Positions 32,179 through 39,510 of a stretch of DNA of 64,000 nucleotides are shown here, piece after piece. This DNA comes from Streptomyces albospinus (GTDB lineage: Bacteria > Actinomycetota > Actinomycetes > Streptomycetales > Streptomycetaceae), in contig NZ_BMRP01000017.1 of NCBI RefSeq assembly GCF_014648695.1, positions 113,839 through 177,838 on the forward strand, given 5' to 3'. Position 1 is the first letter of the stretch. Every line of letters starts with the position of its first letter. A program made the translations under genes and the position numbers. The notes below the pieces were generated by a model that was not told the origin of the DNA, did no database searches, and saw only the letters and a list, made by a program, of their open reading frames with translations.

Positions 32179-33069
32179 GTGCAGCACCCCACCGACACCC
32201 CCAACTCCGCGCAGGCACAAGCCTGGAACGGCTACGAGGGAACCCACTGGGCCGACAACCAGGACCGCTGGGACGCGGTGAACGGGGGCTTCAACGAACC
32301 CCTGCTCACCGCCGCGGCGATCACCCCGCGCGACCGCGTCCTGGACATCGGCTGCGGAGCCGGCTGCACGACCCGGCTCGCCGCCCGCCGGGCCGCCGAC
32401 GGGCGGGCCGTGGGCCTGGACCTGTCGGCACCGATGCTGGCGCGCGCCCGCGCGTCCGCACACCGCGAGGGACTTACGAACGCGGCCTTCGAGCAGACGG
32501 ACGTCCAGGTCCACGCCTTCGACGACGACCCCTTCGACGTCGCGATCAGCCGCTACGGCGTGATGTTCTTCGCCGACCCCGTCGCCGCCTTCGCCAACAT
32601 CGGACGGGCGCTGCGCCCCGGCGGCCGACTGGCGTTCATCTGCGGCGCGGCGGCCGAACGCAACGAGTGGTTCCAGCTTCTGGGCGCCCTGCGCCCCCAC
32701 CTCCCCCTGGGAGACTTCGGCACCCCGAGCAGCCCGCTCCCGGCGGACGACCCGAACAGCCCGAACCCACCTGGCATGTTCTCCCTCGCGGACCCCGCCC
32801 GCAGCGAAGCGGTGCTCACCGCCGCCGGGTTCACGCACCTCACCGTGGCCCCCGTGGAGGCGTACGGCATCTGGGGCCGGGACGCCGAGGACGCGGCGAC
32901 CCTCATCCTCGACTCCGGCCCCGGGCGCCATCTGACCGGTCAGGTCGCACCGGACGTGCAGGACCGCGCCCGCACCGCGCTCACGGAGGCGCTCCGCGCC
33001 CACGAATCCGACGGCGCGGTCCGCCTGCGCAGCGCCGCCTGGCTGGTCACGGCCCGCCGCCCCGCGTAG
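32179..33069 (+). CDS. Class I SAM-dependent methyltransferase
   Basis: A 296-residue methyltransferase. Motif I is VLDIGCGAGCTTRLAA (about 55-70), motif II VGLDLSAPMLARARASA, and motif IV/post-I includes DVAISRYGVMFFADPVAAFA followed by LRPGGRLAFI. The sequence resembles UbiE/Coq5-type small-molecule methyltransferases. AGGAGG lies 8 nt before GTG 32179. Its likely control by the divergent TetR gene suggests a role induced by a small molecule; substrate unknown. Confidence 0.9.
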   Translation: MQHPTDTPNSAQAQAWNGYEGTHWADNQDRWDAVNGGFNEPLLTAAAITPRDRVLDIGCGAGCTTRLAARRAADGRAVGLDLSAPMLARARASAHREGLTNAAFEQTDVQVHAFDDDPFDVAISRYGVMFFADPVAAFANIGRALRPGGRLAFICGAAAERNEWFQLLGALRPHLPLGDFGTPSSPLPADDPNSPNPPGMFSLADPARSEAVLTAAGFTHLTVAPVEAYGIWGRDAEDAATLILDSGPGRHLTGQVAPDVQDRARTALTEALRAHESDGAVRLRSAAWLVTARRPA

Positions 33070-33110
33070 TACCGGTCCGGTGGATCAGGGCCGGTCACCG
33101 CGCGCACGAC

Positions 33111-33836
33111 TCAGCCCGCCGCACCCCGGCGGGGCACCGCCAGCCCGACCTCGCGCGCGAGACCGGCCACCGCCTGCTCGAAGAATTCCGTGCGGGCCTC
33201 CACCACCTGGTTGAACTGGCCGAACAGTTCAAAGCTCAGCAGCCCGAAGAGCTGGGCCCAGGCCCCGACGAGCCGCGCCAGCACGGCTGCCGGCAGTTCG
33301 ACGCCCAGCTCCGCGCCGAGCGCCAGCGCATCGCCGGCCACCGCATCGGGCAGCGGCTCCGACGGCTCCTTCAGCGCTCCGGCGGCGTACGCGTCCCGTA
33401 CGACGCCCATCAGCGCGAGACCCACGCGGGCGGCGGGCCCGGTGGTCGCCTGGGGAGCGCGGTAGCCGGGGACGGGCGATCCGTAGATCAGCGCGTATTC
33501 GTGCGGATGGGACAGCGCCCAGTCGCGCACCCCGGCGCAGATCGCGCTCCACCGGGCGGCGGGGCGCTCCGCGTCGGGGCCGCGGAGGGCGTCCCTGGCA
33601 CCTTCCGCAGCCACCCCGACCGCGTTGTACGCATCGACGATCAGCGCGGTGAGCAGGTCGTCGCGGCTGGGGAAGTAGCGGTACAGCGCCGAGGAGACCA
33701 TGCCGAGTTCGCGGGCCACGGCCCGCAGCGAGAGCTTGGCCGCACCCTCCGCGGCGAGCTGTCGGCGGGCCTCGTCCTTGATGGCCTCGGTGATCTCGCT
33801 ACGGGCCCGCTCTCTGGCACCTCGAATCACAGTCAT
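33111..33836 (-). CDS. TetR-family regulator with WHG-type C-terminal domain
   Basis: A 241-residue TetR regulator. The HTH (about 12-60) contains LAAEGAAKLSLRAVARELGM and SSALYRYFPSRDDLLTALIV. The C-terminal domain carries the WHG/TetR_C_33-type sequence WSAICAGVRDWALSHPHEYA and ARLVGAWAQLFGLLSFELFG. ATG 33836 is preferred (GGGAG about 10 nt upstream); an extension to 33908 would run through an operator. It is divergent from the deazaflavin reductase gene with two palindromes between them. Confidence 0.9.
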   Translation of the reverse strand: MTVIRGARERARSEITEAIKDEARRQLAAEGAAKLSLRAVARELGMVSSALYRYFPSRDDLLTALIVDAYNAVGVAAEGARDALRGPDAERPAARWSAICAGVRDWALSHPHEYALIYGSPVPGYRAPQATTGPAARVGLALMGVVRDAYAAGALKEPSEPLPDAVAGDALALGAELGVELPAAVLARLVGAWAQLFGLLSFELFGQFNQVVEARTEFFEQAVAGLAREVGLAVPRRGAAG

Positions 33837-33877
33837 GAGCAGCAGTCTCCCACTCTTTCCGGATCGCCGCACAAAAA

Positions 33878-33894
33878 CAAGAGCACCGCTCTTG
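33878..33894. promoter_or_regulatory. Operator palindrome 1 (TetR-WHG / reductase)
   Basis: CAAGAGC-ACC-GCTCTTG, a perfect 7-bp inverted repeat with a 3-nt spacer, upstream of the TetR gene on the minus strand. Its core GAGC-ACC-GCTC recurs at 33932-33946. Confidence 0.75.
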
Positions 33895-33931
33895 CTTTGA
33901 CGCGCCAATCACTTCCATACTGCTCACAACA

Positions 33932-33946
33932 GAGAGCACCGCTCTC
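33932..33946. promoter_or_regulatory. Operator palindrome 2 (TetR-WHG / reductase)
   Basis: GAGAGC-ACC-GCTCTC, a perfect 6-bp inverted repeat sharing core and spacer with the site at 33878-33894. The two centres are about 53 bp apart, one near each divergent gene, which fits coordinated repression of both. Confidence 0.75.
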
Positions 33947-34033
33947 GAACCAGAACGCCGCCCACCCCCAACGAGACACCACACGACTCAACTCAACTCA
34001 ACGCCACGCCACACGACGCCACCGGAGGAACCC

Positions 34034-34474
34034 ATGTCCCAGAACCTCAAGCCCAGCCGCTTCACCGCCGGCTTCAACAGCTTCGTCGGCTGGCTCGCCC
34101 GCCGGGGCATCAGCCTCGCCGGCGCGGCCGATCTCTCAGTCCGTGGCCGCACGTCCGGCGAATGGCGACGCGTCCCGGTCAACCCGATGACCTTCGAGGA
34201 CGGCCGCTATCTCGTCTCGGCACAAGGCGACTCCGCGTGGGTACGCAACATGCGCGCCGCGGGCGGCGGCGAGCTGCGCGTCGGCCGCCGCACCCGCACC
34301 TTCACCGCTGTCGAACTGCCCCCGGCGGAGACCACGGACCTGCTCCGCGCCTACCTCGCGCGCTGGGGCTGGGAGGTCAAGCCCTTCTTCGGCGGCGTCA
34401 CCGCCGACTCGACCGACGAGGAGTTCCGCACCATCGCCCCGCTCCACCCGGTCTTCCGGATCACCGAAGCCTGA
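34034..34474 (+). CDS. Deazaflavin (F420)-dependent nitroreductase-family protein
   Basis: A 146-residue split-barrel oxidoreductase of the DDN/Rv3547 family that uses F420H2. The signature region SVRGRTSGEWRRVPVNPMTF and the WVRNMRAAGGGELRVGRRTR block, which lines the cofactor phosphate tail, are present. An ideal GGAGGA precedes ATG 34034. It is divergent from, and probably repressed by, the TetR-WHG gene. It might detoxify quinones or nitro compounds; the physiological substrate is unknown. Confidence 0.87.
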   Translation: MSQNLKPSRFTAGFNSFVGWLARRGISLAGAADLSVRGRTSGEWRRVPVNPMTFEDGRYLVSAQGDSAWVRNMRAAGGGELRVGRRTRTFTAVELPPAETTDLLRAYLARWGWEVKPFFGGVTADSTDEEFRTIAPLHPVFRITEA

Positions 34475-34704
34475 GCGACCGCGCCGCACCAACCGCCCGT
34501 CACCGCCCGGGACATCGGGACGGACACCGACCATGGCACCGACCACAGCACCGGCCACGGACAGACGCGGAGCGGGCACCCTCGCGGGACGGCCGCCACC
34601 GCAGGGCGAGCCCCCTCACCCACCGGACGCGACCGCGGTCGCGGCACCCCCGGCTCCCGCCGGGCACCACCGCCACCGTCGATGCCGTAAGGGCAGCGCC
34701 CCGC

Positions 34705-35988
34705 TCAGCCCACCTGCTCCTTGGCTCCCTCGGCCCCCCGGCCCGACTCGGCCCCCTTGGCCCCCTTGGGCTCCTTGCTCTCTTCCCTCCGGTCGAACGC
34801 ATCCAGTGCCCGGCCGGCCATCGGATGCGTCCGGACCAGTTCGCCCAGCGTCGTGGTACCCCGCGTGATCTTCGCGAACGCGCGCCACGCGGGCCGGAAG
34901 CCCGTCAGCGCGGCGTGGAACATCCCCGGACGCCGCTCGAAGAGGCTCAGCATCCGCCGCCCCACGCCCATCTCCACACCGAGCCCGGACTTGATGGCGA
35001 AGGCGTAGTTGAGGGCCTGGCGGCGGGCGTCGACCGCATCGTGCGCCTCCGCGATCCGTATCGCCCACTCGCCGGCGAGCCGGCCGGAGCGGAGGGCGAA
35101 GGAGATGCCCTCGCGGGTCCAGGGCTCCAGCAGACCGGCCGCGTCGCCGCAGACCAGCACCCGGCCCCGGGAGAGCGGCGAGTCCTCGGCGCGGCAGCGG
35201 GTCAGGTGGCCGGAGGAGATCCGGGGCTCGAAACCGGCAAGGCCGAGCCGGCCGATGAAGTCCTCCAGATAGCGCTTGGTGGCCGCGCCCTCGCCGCGGG
35301 CGGAGATCACGCCGACGGTGAGGGTGTCGCCCTTGGGGAAGACCCAGCCGTAGCTCCCGGGCATCGGGCCCCAGTCGATGAGCACCCGGCCCGCCCAGTC
35401 CTCGGCGACCGTCTCGGGCACCGGAATCTCGGCCTCCAGGCCCAGGTCGACCTGGTCGAGCTTGACGCCGACGTGCGCGCCTATCCGGCTCGCACTGCCG
35501 TCCGCGCCGATCACCGCCCGGGCCAGGATCACCTCGCCGTCCGCGAGCACCACCGCGACGGTCCGCCGGTCGGGGACGTCCGTGCCGTGCTGCTCGACCC
35601 GGGAGACGGTGACGCCGGTACGGACCCGGGCGCCCGCGTGCTTGGCGGACTCGACCAGCCCGGCGTCGAACTCCGGGCGGTTGATGAGCCCGAAGAGCAT
35701 GTTCTTGGAACGGCGGGTGCGGGCCAGCCTGCCGTTGAGGGAAAACGTCACGGCATGCACGCGGTCGAGCAGCGGCAGCTCGAAGCCGGGCGGCAGGGAG
35801 TCCCGGGAGGGGCCGATGATGCCGCCGCCGCAGGTCTTGTAGCGGGGTAGTTCGGCCTTCTCCAGGAGCAGCACCCGGCGTCCCGTACATGCCGCGGCGT
35901 GGGCGGCCGAGGCTCCCGCGGGCCCCGCGCCCACCACCACGACATCCCACACCTGCTGGTTGCCTTCGGCTGCCTGCTCGCTGCTCAC
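34705..35988 (-). CDS. Geranylgeranyl-reductase-family flavoprotein
   Basis: A 427-residue FAD enzyme of the geranylgeranyl reductase family, which saturates isoprenoid double bonds. Visible are the FAD motif DVVVVGAGPAGASAAHAAA, the family mark RYKTCGGGIIG, the AVIGADGSASRIG segment and the GD motif VLVCGDAAGLLEPWTREGIS. The C-terminal 30 residues are charged and repetitive (KEPKGAKGAE). It could reduce menaquinone side chains (MenJ-like) or lipids; the acceptor is not indicated. The GTG start has only a weak ribosome site. It is convergent with the reductase gene and divergent from the M20 gene. Confidence 0.85.
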   Translation of the reverse strand: MSSEQAAEGNQQVWDVVVVGAGPAGASAAHAAACTGRRVLLLEKAELPRYKTCGGGIIGPSRDSLPPGFELPLLDRVHAVTFSLNGRLARTRRSKNMLFGLINRPEFDAGLVESAKHAGARVRTGVTVSRVEQHGTDVPDRRTVAVVLADGEVILARAVIGADGSASRIGAHVGVKLDQVDLGLEAEIPVPETVAEDWAGRVLIDWGPMPGSYGWVFPKGDTLTVGVISARGEGAATKRYLEDFIGRLGLAGFEPRISSGHLTRCRAEDSPLSRGRVLVCGDAAGLLEPWTREGISFALRSGRLAGEWAIRIAEAHDAVDARRQALNYAFAIKSGLGVEMGVGRRMLSLFERRPGMFHAALTGFRPAWRAFAKITRGTTTLGELVRTHPMAGRALDAFDRREESKEPKGAKGAESGRGAEGAKEQVG

Positions 35989-36166
35989 CTGTGCTTCTGC
36001 TCCCGTTCGATGCCGGCTGCGCCTTCCGTCCGCATCCTACGGGCCGCACTCCGGCGCACCGCCTGTGGGAAGATCGGGGGCACTCATACCCGTACGTCCG
36101 GCCCGTCCGGCTCACCCCGCCGGACGTGCTCCACGTACACAACGCCGCGCCCACAAGGAGCGTTCC

Positions 36167-37528
36167 ATGCCTGACAGCCCGCTCGCACAGACCGTCGCCG
36201 CGCTGCAACCCCGCGCCAGGGCCGAACTCACGGAGCTGGTGGCCTTCAAGTCGGTAGCGGACTTCGCGCAGTTCCCGAAGAGCGAGAGCGAGGCCGCCGC
36301 CCGCTGGATCGTGGACGCGCTGCGGGCCGAGGACTTCCAGGACGTGGCGGTGCTGGACACCCCGGACGGCACCCAGTCCGTCTACGGCTTCCTGCCCGGC
36401 CCGGCCGGCGCACCGACCGTACTGCTCTACGCGCACTACGACGTGCAGCCGCCGCTGGACGAGGACGCCTGGATCTCCCCGCCGTTCGAACTGACCGAGC
36501 GCGACGGCCGCTGGTACGGGCGCGGCACCGCCGACTGCAAGGGCGGCCTGATCATGCACCTGACTGCGCTGCGGGCGCTCAAGGAGCACGGCGGCATACC
36601 GGTCAACGTCAAGGTGATCGCGGAGGGTTCGGAGGAGCAGGGCACCGGCGGGCTGGAGCGGTACGCGGAAGCACACCCGGAGCTGCTGACCGCCGACGCG
36701 ATCATCATCGGCGACTCCGGCAACTTCCGGGCCGGAGTGCCGACGGTGACCGCGACGCTGCGCGGGATGACCATGGTGCGCGTCCAGGTCGACACCCTGG
36801 AAGGCAATCTGCACTCCGGCCAGTTCGGCGGCGCGGCCCCGGACGCGCTCGCCGCACTGATCCGGATCCTCGACTCGCTGCGCGCCGAGGACGGGTCGAC
36901 GACGGTGCACGGGCTGCCGGCGGACGCCGGCTGGGAGGGCCTCCAGTACCCGGAGGAGGACTTCCGCAAGGACGCCAAGGTGCTGGACGGCGTGGAGCTG
37001 ATCGGCACCGGCAGTATCGCGGACCGGCTCTGGGCCCGGCCCGCGGTGACGGTGCTCGGCATCGACTGCCCGCCCGTGGTGGGCGCCACCCCGTCCGTGC
37101 ACGCCGGGGCGCGCGCCCTGGTGAGCCTGCGGGTGCCGCCGGGCACGGACGCCGCCGAGGCGACCGAACTGCTGGCCGCGCATCTGGAAGGCGCCGCTCC
37201 GTGGGGCGCCCGGGTGGCGGTCGAGCAGGTCGGCCAGGGCCAGCCGTTCCGCGCGGACACCAGCAGCCCGGCGTACGCGTCCATGGCGGAGGCGCTTCGG
37301 GAGGCGTACGACGGCAAGGAGATGCAGACGTCCGGTCTGGGCGGATCCATCCCGCTGTGCAACACCCTCGCGGGGCTCTACCCGGACAGCGAGATCCTGC
37401 TCATCGGCCTGAGCGAGCCGGAAGCCCAGATCCACGCCGTCAACGAGAGCGTCTCGCCCGAGGAACTGGAGCGACTGTCGCTGGCAGAGGCCCTGTTCCT
37501 GCGCGGATACGCCGAGAGTCGGCGCTGA
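36167..37528 (+). CDS. M20-family metallopeptidase / dipeptidase
   Basis: A 453-residue M20 zinc hydrolase. The metal and catalytic residues are seen in LLYAHYDVQP (His90, Asp92), GRGTADCKGG (Asp123) and AEGSEEQGTG (Glu156-Glu157), with a lid domain between and a C-terminal metal histidine in EAQIHAVNESV. The HSGQFGGAAPD motif is characteristic of the dipeptidase branch. No signal peptide, so it is cytoplasmic. AAGGAG lies 6 nt before ATG 36167. Its stop codon abuts repeat copy 2. Confidence 0.9.
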   Translation: MPDSPLAQTVAALQPRARAELTELVAFKSVADFAQFPKSESEAAARWIVDALRAEDFQDVAVLDTPDGTQSVYGFLPGPAGAPTVLLYAHYDVQPPLDEDAWISPPFELTERDGRWYGRGTADCKGGLIMHLTALRALKEHGGIPVNVKVIAEGSEEQGTGGLERYAEAHPELLTADAIIIGDSGNFRAGVPTVTATLRGMTMVRVQVDTLEGNLHSGQFGGAAPDALAALIRILDSLRAEDGSTTVHGLPADAGWEGLQYPEEDFRKDAKVLDGVELIGTGSIADRLWARPAVTVLGIDCPPVVGATPSVHAGARALVSLRVPPGTDAAEATELLAAHLEGAAPWGARVAVEQVGQGQPFRADTSSPAYASMAEALREAYDGKEMQTSGLGGSIPLCNTLAGLYPDSEILLIGLSEPEAQIHAVNESVSPEELERLSLAEALFLRGYAESRR

Positions 37529-37662
37529 GCGGTTCCGCTGCGCTTTGCCTGCTTCCCACGTTGTCGGCTTTCCCGCCGTGGGGGTTGCTCGCTTTTGCGC
37601 CTTCGGCGCGGGGTGTTGTCCGCTGCGCGGGGCTTTCGGGTGCGGTGACGGTCCTCCGGGGC

Positions 37663-37701
37663 CGGTGTGCAGGACTGCTGCGCTTTACGTCCTGCACACC
37701 G
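37663..37701. terminator. Left-arm hairpin of repeat copy 2
   Basis: A perfect 13-bp stem (37663-37675 with 37689-37701), extended by 4 bp after one C-C mismatch, around loop TGCTGCGCTTTAC. The loop differs at one of 13 positions from the complement of the right hairpin loop, while the stem sequence differs at several positions with pairing kept. Absent from copy 1. Confidence 0.7.
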
Positions 37702-37866
37702 CCCCCTCCGGCCCGCCCCCTCCCGTGGAGGGAGGGAAGAAACGGTGGATGGAGGCTGGGCCAAGTGGTCCGGTAACGGTCTCTTCCCACACATGAACCC
37801 GCACCGTCCCACTCACGCGCACCCCTACTGGTTATTCCCACCCACAACGGGAGGGGACGGGCCGGA

Positions 37867-37915
37867 GGGGCAGGGTGTCCGGACGTAAAGCGAAGCAGTC
37901 CGGACACCCTGCCCC
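37867..37915. terminator. Right-arm 18-bp hairpin of repeat copy 2
   Basis: A perfect 18-bp stem (37867-37884 with 37898-37915) and 13-nt loop GTAAAGCGAAGCA, identical to that in copy 1. It lies between convergent genes and probably ends transcripts from both sides. Confidence 0.7.
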
Positions 37916-38171
37916 GCAGGACCGTCACCGCACCCCGACAGCCCCGCGCAGCGGACCCACCCGCCGCAGGCGCAACGGCGAGAAAGCCAACCACGCACGG
38001 CGACGCAAAGCGCAGCGGACGGGCCGCAGGCGCAACGGCGGCAAACCCCCACGGCGGGACAGCCGAAAACGTAGGGCGAGGCAAAGCGCAGCGAAGCCGC
38101 AGGCGCAAAGACAGAACCCCCACGGCGGGCCAGCCGACAACGTGGGAAGCCCAGCCAAGCGCAGCGGAACG

Positions 38172-39206
38172 TCACCCCACGGGAACACCGGCCTCCAGAT
38201 GCAGCGGACACCCCTGTTCGCGGGCGCGCAGTGCCCAGCGGAGGCGGTTCCAGCGCACCGGTGGCAGCATCGACTCGGCCTCGGCCTCGGTGACGAAGCG
38301 CCAGTCGCGCAGTTCCGAGCCGGGCAGCAGAAGTTGGCGGATCCGGTCGCCGCTCAGCGTGCCGCCGTCGAAGAGCAGCCGCAGTCCGCCGAATCCCGGC
38401 GGTTTGGGGGCCTCCCAGTCCAGTACCAGCAGCCGTGGGGCGCGCGGGAGTTGGATGCCCAGTTCCTCGGCGACCTCCCGTACACCGGCGTGGGCGGGCG
38501 CCTCACCGGGCTCCACTATGCCGCCGGGGAACTCCCAGCCGGGCTTGTACGTCGGGTCGACGAGGAGTACCCGGTCCCGGTCGTCGAAGAGCAGCACCCC
38601 GGCGGCGAGGGTTTCCGCGGTCGGCTCGGGTGTCTGCACGATGTCGCAGGCCCCGGCCCCGGTGCGTACGGCCTCCGCGACGCGCTCCGCGGTCTGCCGG
38701 GGTGTCAGCGCCGTGGTGTCGACGACATGGGCGTCGGTCTTGAGCCAGTCCAGCGCCTGCGCGTACGGTCCCAGGTGCTCCAGGCACCAGCGCCGCACGG
38801 ACGCATTGCCCTCGGCGTCACCCGGCGTCTCCTCCCGGAGCGCTATTCGCTTCCGCAGGATCGTTTCCTCCGCATGCAGCAGGACATGCCGTACGGGGAT
38901 CCGGCGGGCGGCGAGGGCGCCGAAGATCTCGTCGCGGTACTCCTGGCGCAGCAGCGTCATCGGCGTCACCAGGGGGCCCGGCACCTCGGTGAGCAGGGCG
39001 GCGGCGGTGTCCACGACCATCCGCCGCCAGGACGGCAGATCCTGGTAGTCGTCGATCTCCTCGAACCGCTTGGCCGGCAGCATCAACCGCAGTCCGCTGC
39101 CGAGGAGTTCGGGGTCGTAGAGCGTGCTTCCGGGAAGCAGGTCGAGCAGTTCATGAGCCGCAGTGGTCTTGCCCGCACCGAACGTGCCGTTCAGCCAGAC
39201 GATCAC
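38172..39206 (-). CDS. P-loop kinase-like domain fused to Nudix hydrolase
   Basis: A 344-residue bifunctional protein. Residues 1-180 form a P-loop NTPase of the nucleoside/shikimate-kinase-like AAA_33 type: Walker A GTFGAGKT (7-14), then the LYDPELLGSGLRLML segment, and a lid with RKRIALREETPGDAEG. Residues about 200-344 are a Nudix domain with a complete box, GGIVEPGEAPAHAGVREVAE followed by ELGI. Joining a nucleotide-type kinase to a Nudix hydrolase suggests handling of a nucleotide or phospho-sugar intermediate; this is inference. No convincing ribosome site is seen before ATG 39206. Its stop abuts repeat copy 2. Confidence 0.87.
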   Translation of the reverse strand: MIVWLNGTFGAGKTTAAHELLDLLPGSTLYDPELLGSGLRLMLPAKRFEEIDDYQDLPSWRRMVVDTAAALLTEVPGPLVTPMTLLRQEYRDEIFGALAARRIPVRHVLLHAEETILRKRIALREETPGDAEGNASVRRWCLEHLGPYAQALDWLKTDAHVVDTTALTPRQTAERVAEAVRTGAGACDIVQTPEPTAETLAAGVLLFDDRDRVLLVDPTYKPGWEFPGGIVEPGEAPAHAGVREVAEELGIQLPRAPRLLVLDWEAPKPPGFGGLRLLFDGGTLSGDRIRQLLLPGSELRDWRFVTEAEAESMLPPVRWNRLRWALRAREQGCPLHLEAGVPVG

Positions 39207-39510
39207 GGTTTCCCCTCTTCCCTAGACCCAGGTGAGTTGCCCGCAACACCCTGCCACGGAAACGCTCGGGACCACGGGCCGCGCGCATGACCGGGAGCAC
39301 CGCCTGCTGAACACACCGCACGGGGGAAGCCGGTCGCGCTCTCCCCCGCCGCGAAGCCCCGGCAAACAAGCGCTCCCCAGCCCCTCCAGCACCGAAACCC
39401 CCGCCCGCTCACGGGCTCGCACCCGCCGGCGGGAGGACGGTACGCCATACAGGACGATGTTCCATGGAAGCGTCGGCCGAGGCGTTCCGGGACGCCCGGC
39501 ACAGCCGGGA
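39207..39510. other. Intergenic region without recognised features
   Basis: The 304 bp between the start of the kinase/Nudix gene and the stop of the Ser/Thr kinase gene, both on the minus strand. It should hold the kinase/Nudix promoter, but I find no clear -10/-35 pair, hairpin or small gene with coding character. Confidence 0.5.

Larger units (their letters stand above)
37529..38171. repeat. Long palindromic intergenic repeat, copy 2
   Basis: A 643-bp non-coding element occupying exactly the stop-to-stop space between the convergent M20 and kinase/Nudix genes. It is a giant imperfect palindrome: left end motif CTTCCCACGTTGTCGGCT (from about 37551), left hairpin (37663-37701), core of about 95 nt around 37740-37840, right hairpin (37867-37915, identical to copy 1), and right arm ending in the complementary end motif near 38131-38149. 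The right arm contains three degenerate tandem units of about 65-75 bp, each with GCAGGCGCAA(C/A)G. No coding character or transposase. Confidence 0.9.

Noticed and set aside
37529..38171. Interpretation of the long repeat as a CRISPR array or an insertion sequence
   Set aside because: No regular repeat/spacer alternation and no cas genes; no transposase frame and no clear target-site duplication beyond the element ends.
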